This document shows positions 37,980 through 47,575 of a DNA stretch of 64,000 nt, one piece after another. The stretch's first letter is position 1. Each line of letters opens with the position of its first letter. The notes under the pieces were generated by a model that was not told the DNA's origin, searched no databases, and saw only the letters and a program-made list of their open reading frames with translations. The DNA is from Streptomyces malaysiense (lineage in GTDB: Bacteria; Actinomycetota; Actinomycetes; Streptomycetales; Streptomycetaceae). The DNA is taken from the NCBI RefSeq assembly GCF_000980885.2, contig NZ_LBDA02000054.1, positions 47,578 to 111,577 on the forward strand, in the 5' to 3' direction. The translations under genes and the position numbers were made by a program.

Positions 37980-39668
37980 ATGTCTGAGATCAACACCCCG
38001 CTGCCCCGCCAGGTCGCCGACGCGTACGTCGACGAGCTGATCGCCCTCGACCCGGTGACCGGCACCTTCCTCGGTGTGCCGGCGAGTTCGCGCACGCTGC
38101 CCGACTACTCGCCCGCGGGCCAGGAGGCGCTCGCGGAGCTGTCCCGGACCACCCTCGCCAGGCTGGACGAGGCGGAGCGCGGCCCCGGCGCCGACAGTGA
38201 CGTGGAACGGCGCTGCGGACGGCTGCTGCGGGAGCGGCTGACCGCCGAGCTCGCCGTGCACGAGGCGCAGGAGCATCTGCGCGCCGTCGGCAACATGCAC
38301 ACGCCCGGCCACTCGGTGCGGGACGTCTTCACCGTGATGCCGGCGGAGACCGAGGAGGACTGGGCGGCGATCGCCGAGCGGCTGCGCGCGGTGCCGGGCG
38401 CGATCGCCGGCTACCGCGAGTCGCTCCAACTCGGTCTGGACCGGAAGCTGTTCGCGGCACCGCGGCCGACCGAGACCTTCATCGGGCAGCTCGGCGAGTG
38501 GATCGACACGGACGGCGGCGGCCGCGGCTGGTACGAGGAGTTCGCCGCCGCGGGCCCCGAGTCGCTGCGCGCCGAGCTGGACGGGGCGGCCCGCACCGCG
38601 ACCGCCGCCCTGAGCGAACTGCGGGACTGGCTGCGGGACGTGTACGCGCCGGCCGTCGAGGGTGCCCCGGACGTCGTGGGCCGGGAGCGGTACGCGCGCT
38701 GGGCTCGCTACTTCAACGGCACCGATCTCGACCTGGACGAGGCGTACGCGTACGGCTGGTCCGAGTTCCACCGCATCCTCGGCGAGATGAAGCGCGAGGC
38801 GGAGAAGATCCTGCCGGGCGCCGATACCCCCTGGGTCGCGCTGGCGCACCTGGACGAGCACGGCCGGCACATCGGTGTGGACGAGGTCCGCGACTGGCTC
38901 CAGGGCCTGATGGACCGGGCGATCGCGGACCTGGACGGCACCCACTTCGAACTGGCCGAGCGGGTGCGGCGGGTGGAGTCGCGCATCGCCCCGCCCGGCG
39001 GCGCGGCGGCCCCGTACTACACGAGCCCCTCGGAGGACTTCTCCCGGCCCGGCCGCACCTGGCTGCCCACCATGGGCCTGGACCGCTTCCCGGTCTACGA
39101 CCTGGTGTCCACCTGGTACCACGAGGGCGTGCCCGGCCACCACCTCCAGCTCGCCCAGTGGGCACACGTGGCCGAGAACCTCTCCCGCTACCAGGCCACG
39201 GTGGGCATCGTCAGCGCCAACGCCGAGGGCTGGGCGCTGTACGCGGAGCGGCTGATGGACGAGCTGGGCTACCTCGGCGACGCGGAGGAGCGGCTCGGCT
39301 ACCTGGACGCGCAGATGATGCGGGCGGCCCGGGTGATCGTGGACATCGGCATGCACCTGGAGCTGGAGATCCCGGCGGACTCGCCGTTCCACCCGGGTGA
39401 GCGCTGGACGCCCGAGCTGGCGCAGGAGTTCTTCAGGGCGCACAGCAGCCGTCCCGCCGACTTCGTGGAGAGCGAGCTGACCCGCTACCTGACCATCCCG
39501 GGCCAGGCCATCGGCTACAAGCTGGGCGAGCGGGCCTGGCTGCTGGGCCGGGAGCGGGCCCGGCAGCGGCACGGCGCGTCGTTCGACCTGAAGTCCTGGC
39601 ACATGGCGGCCCTCTCCCAGGGTTCGCTGGGCCTGGACGACCTGGTGGACGAGCTCTCCGGCCTCTGA
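37980..39668 (+). CDS. DUF885 metallopeptidase-like protein
   Basis: The 562-residue alpha-helical protein of the DUF885 family is related to M32-like zinc peptidases. The metal site is visible as WYHEGVPGHHLQLAQ, with a downstream SANAEGWALYAERLMDELG that supplies the further glutamate. There is no signal peptide. It probably hydrolyses cytoplasmic peptides, but the substrate is unknown. I chose ATG 37980 because it is spaced nine bases from GAGG; an in-frame ATG at 37971 abuts that site. Confidence 0.88.
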   Translation: MSEINTPLPRQVADAYVDELIALDPVTGTFLGVPASSRTLPDYSPAGQEALAELSRTTLARLDEAERGPGADSDVERRCGRLLRERLTAELAVHEAQEHLRAVGNMHTPGHSVRDVFTVMPAETEEDWAAIAERLRAVPGAIAGYRESLQLGLDRKLFAAPRPTETFIGQLGEWIDTDGGGRGWYEEFAAAGPESLRAELDGAARTATAALSELRDWLRDVYAPAVEGAPDVVGRERYARWARYFNGTDLDLDEAYAYGWSEFHRILGEMKREAEKILPGADTPWVALAHLDEHGRHIGVDEVRDWLQGLMDRAIADLDGTHFELAERVRRVESRIAPPGGAAAPYYTSPSEDFSRPGRTWLPTMGLDRFPVYDLVSTWYHEGVPGHHLQLAQWAHVAENLSRYQATVGIVSANAEGWALYAERLMDELGYLGDAEERLGYLDAQMMRAARVIVDIGMHLELEIPADSPFHPGERWTPELAQEFFRAHSSRPADFVESELTRYLTIPGQAIGYKLGERAWLLGRERARQRHGASFDLKSWHMAALSQGSLGLDDLVDELSGL

Positions 39669-39708
39669 GCGCCCACGCTCACCCGATCGGCGTGTCCGGC
39701 GCGCGAAT

Positions 39709-39739
39709 CCCCCGCCTCCGCTTCCATGCTGGCGGAGGG
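39709..39739 (+). terminator. possible terminator after the DUF885 gene
   Basis: CCTCCGC (39715-39721) pairs with GCGGAGG (39732-39738). An alternative fold pairs CCCCCGCC with GGCGG-GGG around a bulged A. It begins about 40 bases after the stop codon. Confidence 0.45.
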
Positions 39740-39817
39740 GGACGACCGCCGTCCGGGCCGCCGCACGCGTCAGCCGCGTGATGCGCTCTCCGGACCCTGG
39801 CCACCGGAAGGGCGTCG

Positions 39818-40054
39818 ATGAGGCTCGTCGTCGATCTCAACAAGTGTCAGGGGTACGCGCAGTGCGCGTTCCTCGCGCCGGACGTCTTCGCCATGCACGG
39901 CGAGGAGTCGCTGGTCTACGACCCACAGCCCGACCACGAGCAGCGCGAGCGGCTGGCGCGGGCCGTGGCGGCCTGCCCGGTGCAGGCCATCACGGCCGAC
40001 GGGGTGGACGGCCATGGAGCGTCCCGGGGCCAGGAGGCCCCCCATGGCCACTGA
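39818..40054 (+). CDS. [3Fe-4S] ferredoxin
   Basis: The 78-residue ferredoxin has Cys10-x5-Cys16 and Cys53-Pro, the pattern of the single [3Fe-4S] ferredoxins that feed electrons to bacterial P450s (an alanine replaces the fourth cysteine in CQGYAQCAFLAP). The next two genes encode a ferredoxin reductase and a P450, so this is the redox middle piece. Its end overlaps the reductase start. Confidence 0.93.
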   Translation: MRLVVDLNKCQGYAQCAFLAPDVFAMHGEESLVYDPQPDHEQRERLARAVAACPVQAITADGVDGHGASRGQEAPHGH

Positions 40055-41435
40055 GCACATGGACCGGTTCCGCCGCGAGGGCCGGATCGCGATCGTGGGG
40101 GCTTCGCTGGCCGGGCTGCGGGCGGCCGAGACGCTGCGTGCGGAGGGCTTCACCGGGGAGCTGACCCTGATCGGCGACGAGCCGTACGAGCCGTACGACC
40201 GCCCGCCGCTGTCCAAGTCGGTGCTGCTCGGCCGGGCGGACCCGCACCGCACCGAGCTGCCCCGGCGCCGGGAGATCGACGCCAAGTGGCGGCTCGGCGT
40301 GGCCGCCACCGGCCTGGATCTGACGGCCGGACGGGTGCGGCTGGCCGACGGGGACGAGGTGGAGTACGACCGGCTGCTCATCGCCACCGGGGTGCGCGCC
40401 CGGCCCTGGCCGAAGGAGCCGGAGGCCCGGCTGGACGGCGTCTTCCTGCTGCGCACCCGGGACGACGCGGCCGGGCTGTACCAGCGGCTGCGCGCGGGGC
40501 CGCGCCGGGTGTTCGTGATCGGCGCCGGGTTCGCGGGCTGCGAGGTCGCCTCCGCCTGCCGGGAGCAGGGCATCCCGGTGACGGTCGCGGAACGGGCGGG
40601 CGCGCCGCTGGTGGGCGCGCTCGGCGGGGTGATCGGGGGGGTCGCCGCGGATCTGATGCGCGAGCACGGTGTGGATCTGCGCACCCGGGTGACGGTGACC
40701 GCGCTGGAGGGCGACGGGGCCGGGCGGGTGCGGGCGGTCCACCTGTCCGACGAGAGCGTGGTCGAGGCCGACGTGGTCGTGGTCTCGCTGGGCTCGGTGC
40801 GCAACACCGAGTGGCTGGACGGGTCGGGGCTCGGCGCGGGGCCCCGGGGCATCGCCTGCGACGCGGGCTGCCGGGCCTTCGACTTCCGGGGCATCATCAC
40901 CGACGACGTGTTCGTGGCGGGCGATGTGGCCCGCTCCCCGCACGCGCTGTTCGGGTACCAGTTCCTGTCCCTCGAACACTGGGGCAACGCGGTGGCGCAG
41001 GCGGAGACGGCCGCGCACAACATGATCTGCGACGGCGCGGACCGGCGCCCGCACCTGTGGATGCCGGCGTTCTGGTCCTCGCAGTTCGGGGTGAACATCA
41101 AGTCGGTCGGGGTGCCCCCGATGGGCGAGGAGCTGATGATCACCCAGGGATCGACGGCGGAGCGGCGGTTCGTCGGGGTCTACGGCCACAAGGGGCGGGT
41201 GGTGGCCGCGGTGAGCTTCGACGACACGCGCTGGCTGGAGTTCTACCGGCGGGCGATCGAGCGGGGTGAACCGTTCCCGGTGGAGTACCCGACGCTGGAC
41301 CGGCGCCCCGAGAACCGGCGCCCGGTGCCCGCCGACTTCCCCGATCCGTCCCTGCCCACCCACGGCCCGATGGTGACCCTCAGCGGCTACTCGCCGGCCG
41401 ACACCCAGCTCGTCTTCCACCCCGCCCGCCACTGA
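40044..41435 (+). CDS. FAD-dependent ferredoxin reductase
   Basis: The 463-residue pyridine-nucleotide-disulfide-type reductase has FAD-binding IAIVGASLAGLRAAETLR, the NAD(P)-binding VFVIGAGFAGCEVAS and VFVAGDVARSPHALFG for the flavin, plus a C-terminal reductase domain and a tail of about 60 extra residues (ENRRPVPADFPD). It transfers electrons from NAD(P)H to the adjacent ferredoxin. ATG 40044 follows AGGAGG by six bases and overlaps the ferredoxin gene by 11 bases. The upstream ATG at 40014 is less likely. Confidence 0.93.
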   Translation: MATEHMDRFRREGRIAIVGASLAGLRAAETLRAEGFTGELTLIGDEPYEPYDRPPLSKSVLLGRADPHRTELPRRREIDAKWRLGVAATGLDLTAGRVRLADGDEVEYDRLLIATGVRARPWPKEPEARLDGVFLLRTRDDAAGLYQRLRAGPRRVFVIGAGFAGCEVASACREQGIPVTVAERAGAPLVGALGGVIGGVAADLMREHGVDLRTRVTVTALEGDGAGRVRAVHLSDESVVEADVVVVSLGSVRNTEWLDGSGLGAGPRGIACDAGCRAFDFRGIITDDVFVAGDVARSPHALFGYQFLSLEHWGNAVAQAETAAHNMICDGADRRPHLWMPAFWSSQFGVNIKSVGVPPMGEELMITQGSTAERRFVGVYGHKGRVVAAVSFDDTRWLEFYRRAIERGEPFPVEYPTLDRRPENRRPVPADFPDPSLPTHGPMVTLSGYSPADTQLVFHPARH

Positions 41436-41475
41436 CCGGCGCCCCACCCGCCGGACCCGTCCCGAGGACTCCCCC

Positions 41476-42717
41476 ATGACGCAAGACTCGATCGTGCGCC
41501 GGATCACCGACTTCGCCAACCGCGCCGACCCGTACCCGGTGTACCGGGAGCTGCGCCGGACACCGGTGCTGCACGAGGAGGAGGGCGGCCCCTATGTCAT
41601 CAGCTCCTACTGGGACATCGAGGCGCTGCTGCACGACCCGCGGATCAGCTCCGACGCGGCCAACCTGGCGGCCGCCGGGGACGACACGCTGCTCCAGTCG
41701 GAGGAGACGGGCGGGCTGCCGCCGTCGTTCCTGCGCCTGGACCCGCCCGAGCACGACCGGCTGCGGCGGATGGCCAACAGCGCTTTCGGGCCCCCGCACC
41801 GGCCTCGCCGGATCGACGGCATGCGGGGCGAGCTGCGGGAGATCGTCACCGGCCTGATCGACGGCTTCGGGGAGGCACGCGAAGTCGACCTGGTCGACCA
41901 GTTCGCCTATCCCTTCCCGGTGACGGTGATCTGCCGGCTGCTCGGGGTGCCCAGGGAGGACGAGCCGCGCTTTCGCGCCTGGGTCGACCCGCTGGTGGCG
42001 AGCCTCGACCCGGAGACGCGGCGGGAGGCGGACGAGGAGTTCGCGAAGACCGCGCGCGAGGCCCGGATGCAGCTCGGCATGTACCTGGCGGGGCTGGCCG
42101 AGGAGCGCGCCAAGGAGCCGCGCGACGATGTGCTGTCCGACCTGGTGAACGGTCATGGCCCGGACGGCGCCATGACGATGATGGAGGTGCTCAGCACCTC
42201 CATCCTGCTGCTGATCGCGGGACACGAGACGACCGTCAACCTGATCACCAACGGCATGCTGACACTGCTGCGCCACCCGGACGTGCTGGAGCGGCTGCGC
42301 CACGAGCCGGACCTCGCGCCCCGGCTCGTGGAGGAACTGCTCCGCTACGAGCCGCCGGTGCAGCTGGTGCCGCAGCGCACCTGCGTCACCGACATCGAGG
42401 TGCGCGGGGTGACGATCCCCAAGGGCTCGCGGATCTGGCTGGTGCTGGCCGCGGGCAACCGGGACCCGGAGCGGTTCGCGGACCCCGAGCGGTTCGACCC
42501 GGACCGCGAGGACATCCAGCACCTCGGCTTCGGCAGCGGCATCCACATCTGCTTCGGGGCGCCGCTGGCCCGTCTGGAGACGCAGATCGCGCTGACCGAG
42601 CTGGCCCGGCGCCTGGAGAACCCGCGCCTGGTGCAGGACCCGCCGCCCTACCGGGAGAACGCGGTGCTGCGCGGCCCCCGGCACCTGGGGATCGCCTTCG
42701 ACGGCATCCGGCCCTGA
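41476..42717 (+). CDS. cytochrome P450
   Basis: The 413-residue soluble P450 has the I-helix oxygen motif LLIAGHETTVN, the K-helix ExxR in EELLRYEPPVQ, and the heme loop FGSGIHICFGAPLAR with the axial Cys359. It resembles the CYP105/CYP107-type actinobacterial monooxygenases. Encoded 40 bases after its ferredoxin reductase, it forms a self-contained three-component hydroxylase. No biosynthetic genes are adjacent, so the substrate could be a xenobiotic or a diffusible metabolite. Confidence 0.95.
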   Translation: MTQDSIVRRITDFANRADPYPVYRELRRTPVLHEEEGGPYVISSYWDIEALLHDPRISSDAANLAAAGDDTLLQSEETGGLPPSFLRLDPPEHDRLRRMANSAFGPPHRPRRIDGMRGELREIVTGLIDGFGEAREVDLVDQFAYPFPVTVICRLLGVPREDEPRFRAWVDPLVASLDPETRREADEEFAKTAREARMQLGMYLAGLAEERAKEPRDDVLSDLVNGHGPDGAMTMMEVLSTSILLLIAGHETTVNLITNGMLTLLRHPDVLERLRHEPDLAPRLVEELLRYEPPVQLVPQRTCVTDIEVRGVTIPKGSRIWLVLAAGNRDPERFADPERFDPDREDIQHLGFGSGIHICFGAPLARLETQIALTELARRLENPRLVQDPPPYRENAVLRGPRHLGIAFDGIRP

Positions 42718-42731
42718 GACCCCGGGCGTCG

Positions 42732-43244
42732 CTAGGCGAGCCTGCTGAGCCGGACCAGTCCCACCCAGGTCCCGGTGCCCGGCGGGGCGCAGGCGGCGCG
42801 CACGGCGTACGACCCCGCGGTGAGCGGCACCCGCAGGTGTTCCTGCCGGTCCGCCTCGCCGCCCGGCCGGGCCGAGTCGAACAGCACCACGGGCCCCGGC
42901 ACGTCCCAGCGCAGCTCCCGCCCCCACACCGCCGTCTCCAGCGCGGCGGGAACCTCGGCCGGCAGGCCGCGCTCGCGGTCCGCGGCGGACCACCGTACGA
43001 AGGCGGTGTGCTCGGGCAGGTAGGAGGTGGCGGCCGGTTCGTCGCCGAGCACGAGGGCCGTGCTGTCCCCGACCGGGAGCAGCCCGGCGTGTCCGGGGAC
43101 CTCGCAGGCCCGGTCGTAGTCCGTGTCCAGCTCCTCGCTGTCTGCGCCCGCCCAGAACGGCAGGACCACCTCCGGAACGGCGATCAGGGGGCCGCCGCCC
43201 GACTCCACCCACCGCGGCAGTCCGCGATCCTCGAACCCAGCCAT
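42732..43244 (-). CDS. Imm21-like immunity protein
   Basis: The 170-residue soluble protein resembles Imm21-type immunity proteins of polymorphic toxin systems: RWVESGGGPLIAVPEVVLPFW near the start (split as WVESGGGPLIAVPE and VVLPFW), DYDRACEVPGHAGLLPVGD, ALVLGDEPAATSYLPE and FVRW. The assignment is from recall of the family. No polymorphic toxin, WXG protein or secretion gene is nearby, so it would be an orphan. It lies between the P450 operon and sbcDC. Confidence 0.62.
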   Translation of the reverse strand: MAGFEDRGLPRWVESGGGPLIAVPEVVLPFWAGADSEELDTDYDRACEVPGHAGLLPVGDSTALVLGDEPAATSYLPEHTAFVRWSAADRERGLPAEVPAALETAVWGRELRWDVPGPVVLFDSARPGGEADRQEHLRVPLTAGSYAVRAACAPPGTGTWVGLVRLSRLA

Positions 43245-43264
43245 GGGCGAAGAACCTACACGTC

Positions 43265-43297
43265 CGCGTGACGGCCGCCGAATCCGCCCGTCACGCG
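43265..43297 (-). terminator. terminator of the sbcDC operon
   Basis: CGCGTGACGG (43265-43274) pairs perfectly with CCGTCACGCG (43288-43297), 11 bases downstream of the sbcC stop on the minus strand. Confidence 0.75.
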
Positions 43298-43307
43298 CCG
43301 ATCGTCT

Positions 43308-46307
43308 TCAGCCGGTGCCCCGTCGGCGCACGGTGGAGCCCGACCGGCCCTTGACGACCTCCAGTTGGGCGTGGACGCGGCGGCGCAGGTCGGCGACATG
43401 GCTGACGATGCCGACGCTGCGGTCGCGTTCCCGCAGGCCGTCGAGGACGTCGAGGACCTCGTCCAGGGTCTGGTCGTCCAGGCTGCCGAAGCCCTCGTCG
43501 ATGAAGAGGGTGTCCAGGCGCACCCCGCCGGCCTCGTCGGTGACGACATCGGCGAGGCCGAGGGCGAGGGCGAGGGAGGCGAAGAAGGTCTCGCCGCCGG
43601 ACAGGGTCGCGGTGTCCCGCTCGCGGCCGGTCCAGGCGTCCACGACATGCAGTCCGAGCCCACTGCGGGCGCGGCCGCTGCGGCCGTCGGAGTGCACGAG
43701 GGTGTAGCGGCCGGAGGACATCCGCTGGAGGCGGGCGGTCGCGGCGGCGGCGACCTGTTCCAGGCGGGCGGCGAGCACGTACGACTCCAGGCGCATCTTG
43801 CGCTCGTTGTCGGCGGCGGTGCCCGCGGTGAGGGCGGCGAGCCGGGCGACTCGGTCGTACTCCTCGCGCAGCGGGCCGAGTCGGCGCACCGCCCCGGTCG
43901 CGCGGGCGGAGAGACGGTCCAGCTCGGCGCAGCAGCGGGCGGCGGCGTCGCGGGCGGAGGCGGCGGTCCGCAGCCGGTGTTCGGCCGCGGCCGCGGCCCG
44001 TTCCGCGTCGGCCGGGTCGGCGGGCGGGCACTGGGCGGCGGCCGCGGTGTCGGCCTCGGCCAGTACGGCGCGTACGGCGGCCTCCTCCGACTGGCGGGCG
44101 TCCAGCCGGTGCTGGAGCTCGCGGTGGGCCGCGTCGGTGAGCAGGGCGTCGGCGGCCTCCCGGGGCGTGGCGAAGCCGGCCCGGTAGGCGGCGTCGGCGA
44201 GCCGGGCGTCGGCGGCCTTGAGCCGCTGTGCGGTCTCCTCGGCGGCACGCACCGCCTCGGCGGCCTCGGTGAGCCGGGCCGCCCGGCGCTCCAGCTGGGC
44301 GGCGCGCTCGGCCACGCTGTCGGCGGTGCCGCGTGCCTGCGTCAACACGGTTTCCAGCTGGGCCTGTTCGCGTTCCAGCACCTCACGCCGGGTGAGCCGG
44401 GAGGCGGCCCGTACGGCGGCCTCCTGCCGGTCGGCGAGGCGTCGCTCGCGCTCCTGTTCGGCGCGCCGCAGCTCCTCGCGGGCGGCGTGCAGGGCGGAGG
44501 CGGCGCGATGGGCGCGGGTGTACTCCTGCTCCAGCTCGGCCGCTTCGGACTCCAGTCGCCCGGTGGGTGCCTCGCCGGCCTCGGCGGTGGCGACGGCCAG
44601 CTCCTTGCCGATGTCCGCGGCGCGCCGCTCCTCGTCGGCGTGCAGCCGGTCGGCCTCCTGCGAGGCGGTGTGGGCGCGCTCCTCGGTCGCGCGGTCCACG
44701 TGTCCGGCGACCTTGCGGGCGGGCGCGGGGTGTTCGGTGGCGCCGCAGACCGCGCAGGGCGTGCCGTCGGTGAGGCGGGCGGCGAGTTCGGCGGCGATGC
44801 CGTCGAGTCGCTGCTCCTTGAGTTCGAGCCAGTGGGCGCGGGCGTCCAGGGCCCGCTGCCCGGCTTCCCGGGCGCGCCGTCGCGCCGTGTCCAGGCCGGC
44901 GGTGAGGGCGTCGCGGGTGCGGGCGGCGGCCAGCCGGCGCTGCGCCGGCTCGCGGCGTACGGCGAGCTGTTCGGCGCGGGTGGCGGCCTCCTGGGCGGTG
45001 TCGAGTCGCGCCTGGAGCGTCGTGCGCGCGCCCTCCCAGCCGTCCAGCCAGGCGTCGGCCTCGCGCAGCACGTCCTCGTCGGCCCGCTCCTGGCGGTCCA
45101 GCCCGGCGCGTTCCGTTGCCAGTTCGGCGAGGCGTCGCTCGGCGCGCCGGGCGGCGGCCAGACCGCCCAGTTCCTCGGTGGCGCGGCGCGCGGCGGCGGC
45201 GAGTCCGCTCGCGTCGGCATCGGCGAGGGGCGCGGGCAGCGGGCCCCGGGCGCGGGCCTCGGCGGCGTCGGCCCCGCGGTGTTCCCGCTCGGCCTCCTCG
45301 CGCAGCTCCAGCGCGGGCGCGACCGCCTCCGCCTTGCGGGAGCGCTGCATCCGCTCCTGGTCGGCCCGGTGCCCGTCGGCCCGCTCCCGGAGGCGTTCGG
45401 CCCGGCGCTCCGCCTCGGCGAACCGCTGCTGGAGACGGGCGAGTTCGCGGACGCGGTCGAGCGTGCGGCGGGCGTCGGTATGGGCGGACTCGGCGGCCGT
45501 GAGGCGGCTGTGGGCGACGGCGAGGCGCTCCCGGGCGGTGCTGCGGGCTACGGCGGCGGCGGCGAGCACCGCCTCGGCCAGGCCCGGGTCGCCCGGGGCC
45601 AGCTCGGGCGGCTCCATGGCGTCGCCGGCCTCCTGCTGCATGCGGTGGGCGTCGGCGAGCAGCGCCGCGTCGCCCTCGCGCACCCGGACCTCGGCCGCGC
45701 GGCGGCGTTCGGCGAGCCGTTTCTCCACGTCGGCGAAGCGCCGGGTGTCGAAGAGGCGGCCGAGGAGCCGGCCCCGGGCCTCGGCGTCGGCGCGCAGGAA
45801 GCGGGCGAAGTCGCCCTGGGGCAGCAGCACCACCTGGCAGAACTGCTCGCGGCTCATGCCGAGCAGCTGCTCGAACTCGGCGCCGATCTCCTGGTGGGAG
45901 CGGCTGAGGTCCTTCCAGGCGCCCGCCGTGGTGTCGTACTCGCGCAGCCAGGTCTGGGCCTTGTCGACGGTGGTGCCCTTGCCGCGCAGCTTGGGCCGCT
46001 CCCAGGGCGGCTGCCGGGTCACCTCCAGCCGGCGTCCGGCGACGGTGAGTTCGAGCCGGACCTCGGTGCGGGTGCGGGGCTCGGCGTGGTCGCTGCGCAA
46101 GTTGGCGCCCTGGCCGGAGCCGCTCTGGCGGGCGCCGGGGACGGAGCCGTACAGCGCGTAGCAGACGGCGTCCAGAACGGAGGTCTTGCCGGCGCCGGTG
46201 GGGCCGTGCAGCAGGAAGAGTCCGGCGGCGGACAGGGCGTCGAAGTCGACGCTCTGAGCGCTTCCGAAGGGCCCGAAGGCGGTGATGTCGAGCCGGTGCA
46301 GCCTCAC
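43308..46307 (-). CDS. sbcC: SMC-like exonuclease subunit SbcC
   Basis: SbcC is the ATPase of the SbcCD (Rad50/Mre11-like) nuclease that cleaves DNA hairpins and protein-blocked ends. The 999-residue protein has Walker A HGPTGAGKTSVLD near residue 36, long coiled coils rich in Ala, Glu and Arg, the zinc hook TPCAVCG around residue 517, and the C-terminal signature LSGGETFFASLALALGLADV with Walker B LFIDEGFGSLD. The GTG at 46307 overlaps the sbcD stop (GTGA) and gives RLHRLDITAFGPFG; a longer open frame through sbcD is spurious. Confidence 0.96.
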   Translation of the reverse strand: MRLHRLDITAFGPFGSAQSVDFDALSAAGLFLLHGPTGAGKTSVLDAVCYALYGSVPGARQSGSGQGANLRSDHAEPRTRTEVRLELTVAGRRLEVTRQPPWERPKLRGKGTTVDKAQTWLREYDTTAGAWKDLSRSHQEIGAEFEQLLGMSREQFCQVVLLPQGDFARFLRADAEARGRLLGRLFDTRRFADVEKRLAERRRAAEVRVREGDAALLADAHRMQQEAGDAMEPPELAPGDPGLAEAVLAAAAVARSTARERLAVAHSRLTAAESAHTDARRTLDRVRELARLQQRFAEAERRAERLRERADGHRADQERMQRSRKAEAVAPALELREEAEREHRGADAAEARARGPLPAPLADADASGLAAAARRATEELGGLAAARRAERRLAELATERAGLDRQERADEDVLREADAWLDGWEGARTTLQARLDTAQEAATRAEQLAVRREPAQRRLAAARTRDALTAGLDTARRRAREAGQRALDARAHWLELKEQRLDGIAAELAARLTDGTPCAVCGATEHPAPARKVAGHVDRATEERAHTASQEADRLHADEERRAADIGKELAVATAEAGEAPTGRLESEAAELEQEYTRAHRAASALHAAREELRRAEQERERRLADRQEAAVRAASRLTRREVLEREQAQLETVLTQARGTADSVAERAAQLERRAARLTEAAEAVRAAEETAQRLKAADARLADAAYRAGFATPREAADALLTDAAHRELQHRLDARQSEEAAVRAVLAEADTAAAAQCPPADPADAERAAAAAEHRLRTAASARDAAARCCAELDRLSARATGAVRRLGPLREEYDRVARLAALTAGTAADNERKMRLESYVLAARLEQVAAAATARLQRMSSGRYTLVHSDGRSGRARSGLGLHVVDAWTGRERDTATLSGGETFFASLALALGLADVVTDEAGGVRLDTLFIDEGFGSLDDQTLDEVLDVLDGLRERDRSVGIVSHVADLRRRVHAQLEVVKGRSGSTVRRRGTG

Positions 46308-47467
46308 TTGGCGACCTCCCGCGCGGCGGCGTCGGCGCGGACGGCGTCGAACGCCTCGCGCAGCACGGCCGCCTCCCGCTCGTCGGGTCCGGCGCCCCGG
46401 ACGTGGGCGACGAAGTCCTGGGCGATCTGCTGGTCGCTGCGGCCCGCGAGCCGGCGGGCATAGGACAGCCGGGGGTCGTCGGGGGCGTGTTCGGGGGCGA
46501 AGACCAGGCTCAGGGTGTGCGGGAAGCGCTCGGTGAGCCTGGCCATCGGCTCGGGCGGGCGGACGGCGTCGGTGAGGGTGGCCTCGACCCAGGCGTCCGC
46601 GTGGCGGTCGAGGTCCGGGTCGGCGAGCAGTTCCTCCAGGGTGCCGCGGATGCGGGCCAGCGGGCGGGGCACCGGGCAGTCGAGGCGCTCGGCGGTGACG
46701 GCGCCGTCGGCGGCGAGGTCGATCAGCCACATGCTCTTGCGGTGGTCGGCCTCGGAGAAGGAGTAGGCGAGCGGGGAGCCGGAGTAGCGCACCCGCTCGG
46801 TGAGGGTCTGGCAGCCGTGCAGATGGCCGAGGGCCACGTAGTCGGCGCCGTCGAAGATCCCGGCCGGTACGGCGGCGACCCCGCCGACGGTGATGTCCCG
46901 CTCGCTGTCGCTCGCCCGGCCGCCGGTGACGAAGGCGTGGGCGAGGACGACACCGCGGGTGCCCGCCGGGCGGGTCGCGAGGTCGGCGCGGACCCGGTTC
47001 ATGGCGGCCGTGAGGACGGCCTCGTGCCCGGCCTTCTCGACCCCGAACTCGTCCTTCACCAGGGCGGGTTCGAGGTACGGCAGCCCGTAGAAGGCGACGT
47101 CTCCGTGGGCGTCGGCGAGCACCACCGGGGTGGCGACGGCGGACGGCTCGGTGCGCAGGTGGACGCCGGCGCGGTCGATGAGTCCCGCGCCGACGCCGAG
47201 GCGGCGGGCGGAGTCGTGGTTGCCCGAGATCATCACCGTGGGCACGCCCAGCTCGGCGAGGCGGTGCAGGGCGTCGTCGAACAGCTCGACGGCGGCCAGC
47301 GGGGGCACCGCGCGGTCGTACACGTCTCCCGACACGATCACCGCGTCCACCTCGCGCTCGCGCACGGTGGCGAGGAGGTGTCCGATGAACTCGGCCTGGG
47401 CCCCGAGCATGCTCACCCGGTGGAAGGCCCGGCCGAGATGCCAGTCGGACGTGTGCAGGAGTCTCAT
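46304..47467 (-). CDS. sbcD: exonuclease subunit SbcD
   Basis: SbcD is the Mn2+-dependent nuclease subunit of SbcCD. The 387-residue protein has the metallophosphoesterase motifs TSDWHLGRAF, VSGDVYDRAVPP, ISGNHDSARR, VVLAHAFV and ALGHLHG, then a C-terminal capping region. ATG 47467 gives MRLLHTSDWHLG, the standard start; an open frame of about 26 codons upstream is ignored. It is translationally coupled to sbcC. Confidence 0.96.
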   Translation of the reverse strand: MRLLHTSDWHLGRAFHRVSMLGAQAEFIGHLLATVREREVDAVIVSGDVYDRAVPPLAAVELFDDALHRLAELGVPTVMISGNHDSARRLGVGAGLIDRAGVHLRTEPSAVATPVVLADAHGDVAFYGLPYLEPALVKDEFGVEKAGHEAVLTAAMNRVRADLATRPAGTRGVVLAHAFVTGGRASDSERDITVGGVAAVPAGIFDGADYVALGHLHGCQTLTERVRYSGSPLAYSFSEADHRKSMWLIDLAADGAVTAERLDCPVPRPLARIRGTLEELLADPDLDRHADAWVEATLTDAVRPPEPMARLTERFPHTLSLVFAPEHAPDDPRLSYARRLAGRSDQQIAQDFVAHVRGAGPDEREAAVLREAFDAVRADAAAREVAK

Positions 47468-47575
47468 GACCCCCGAGACTAACGGCCGGGTCCGACAACA
47501 CGGCCGGTCGCTCCGGCACCACCTGTCATATCCGGCACGACACAAGGGCGTTATGCCCGTTTTGCCGTCACCGTC

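Noticed and set aside
43365..46463. A plus-strand open frame of about 1,030 codons opposite sbcC
   Set aside because: It is Gly/Ala/Val-rich and antisense to SbcC, which has all expected Walker and zinc-hook motifs.
47541..47560. GGGC-n5-GCCC hairpin followed by TTTT between sbcD and yigZ
   Set aside because: The stem is only four base pairs, and the T run is on the strand with no gene ending there. It is weak in either direction.
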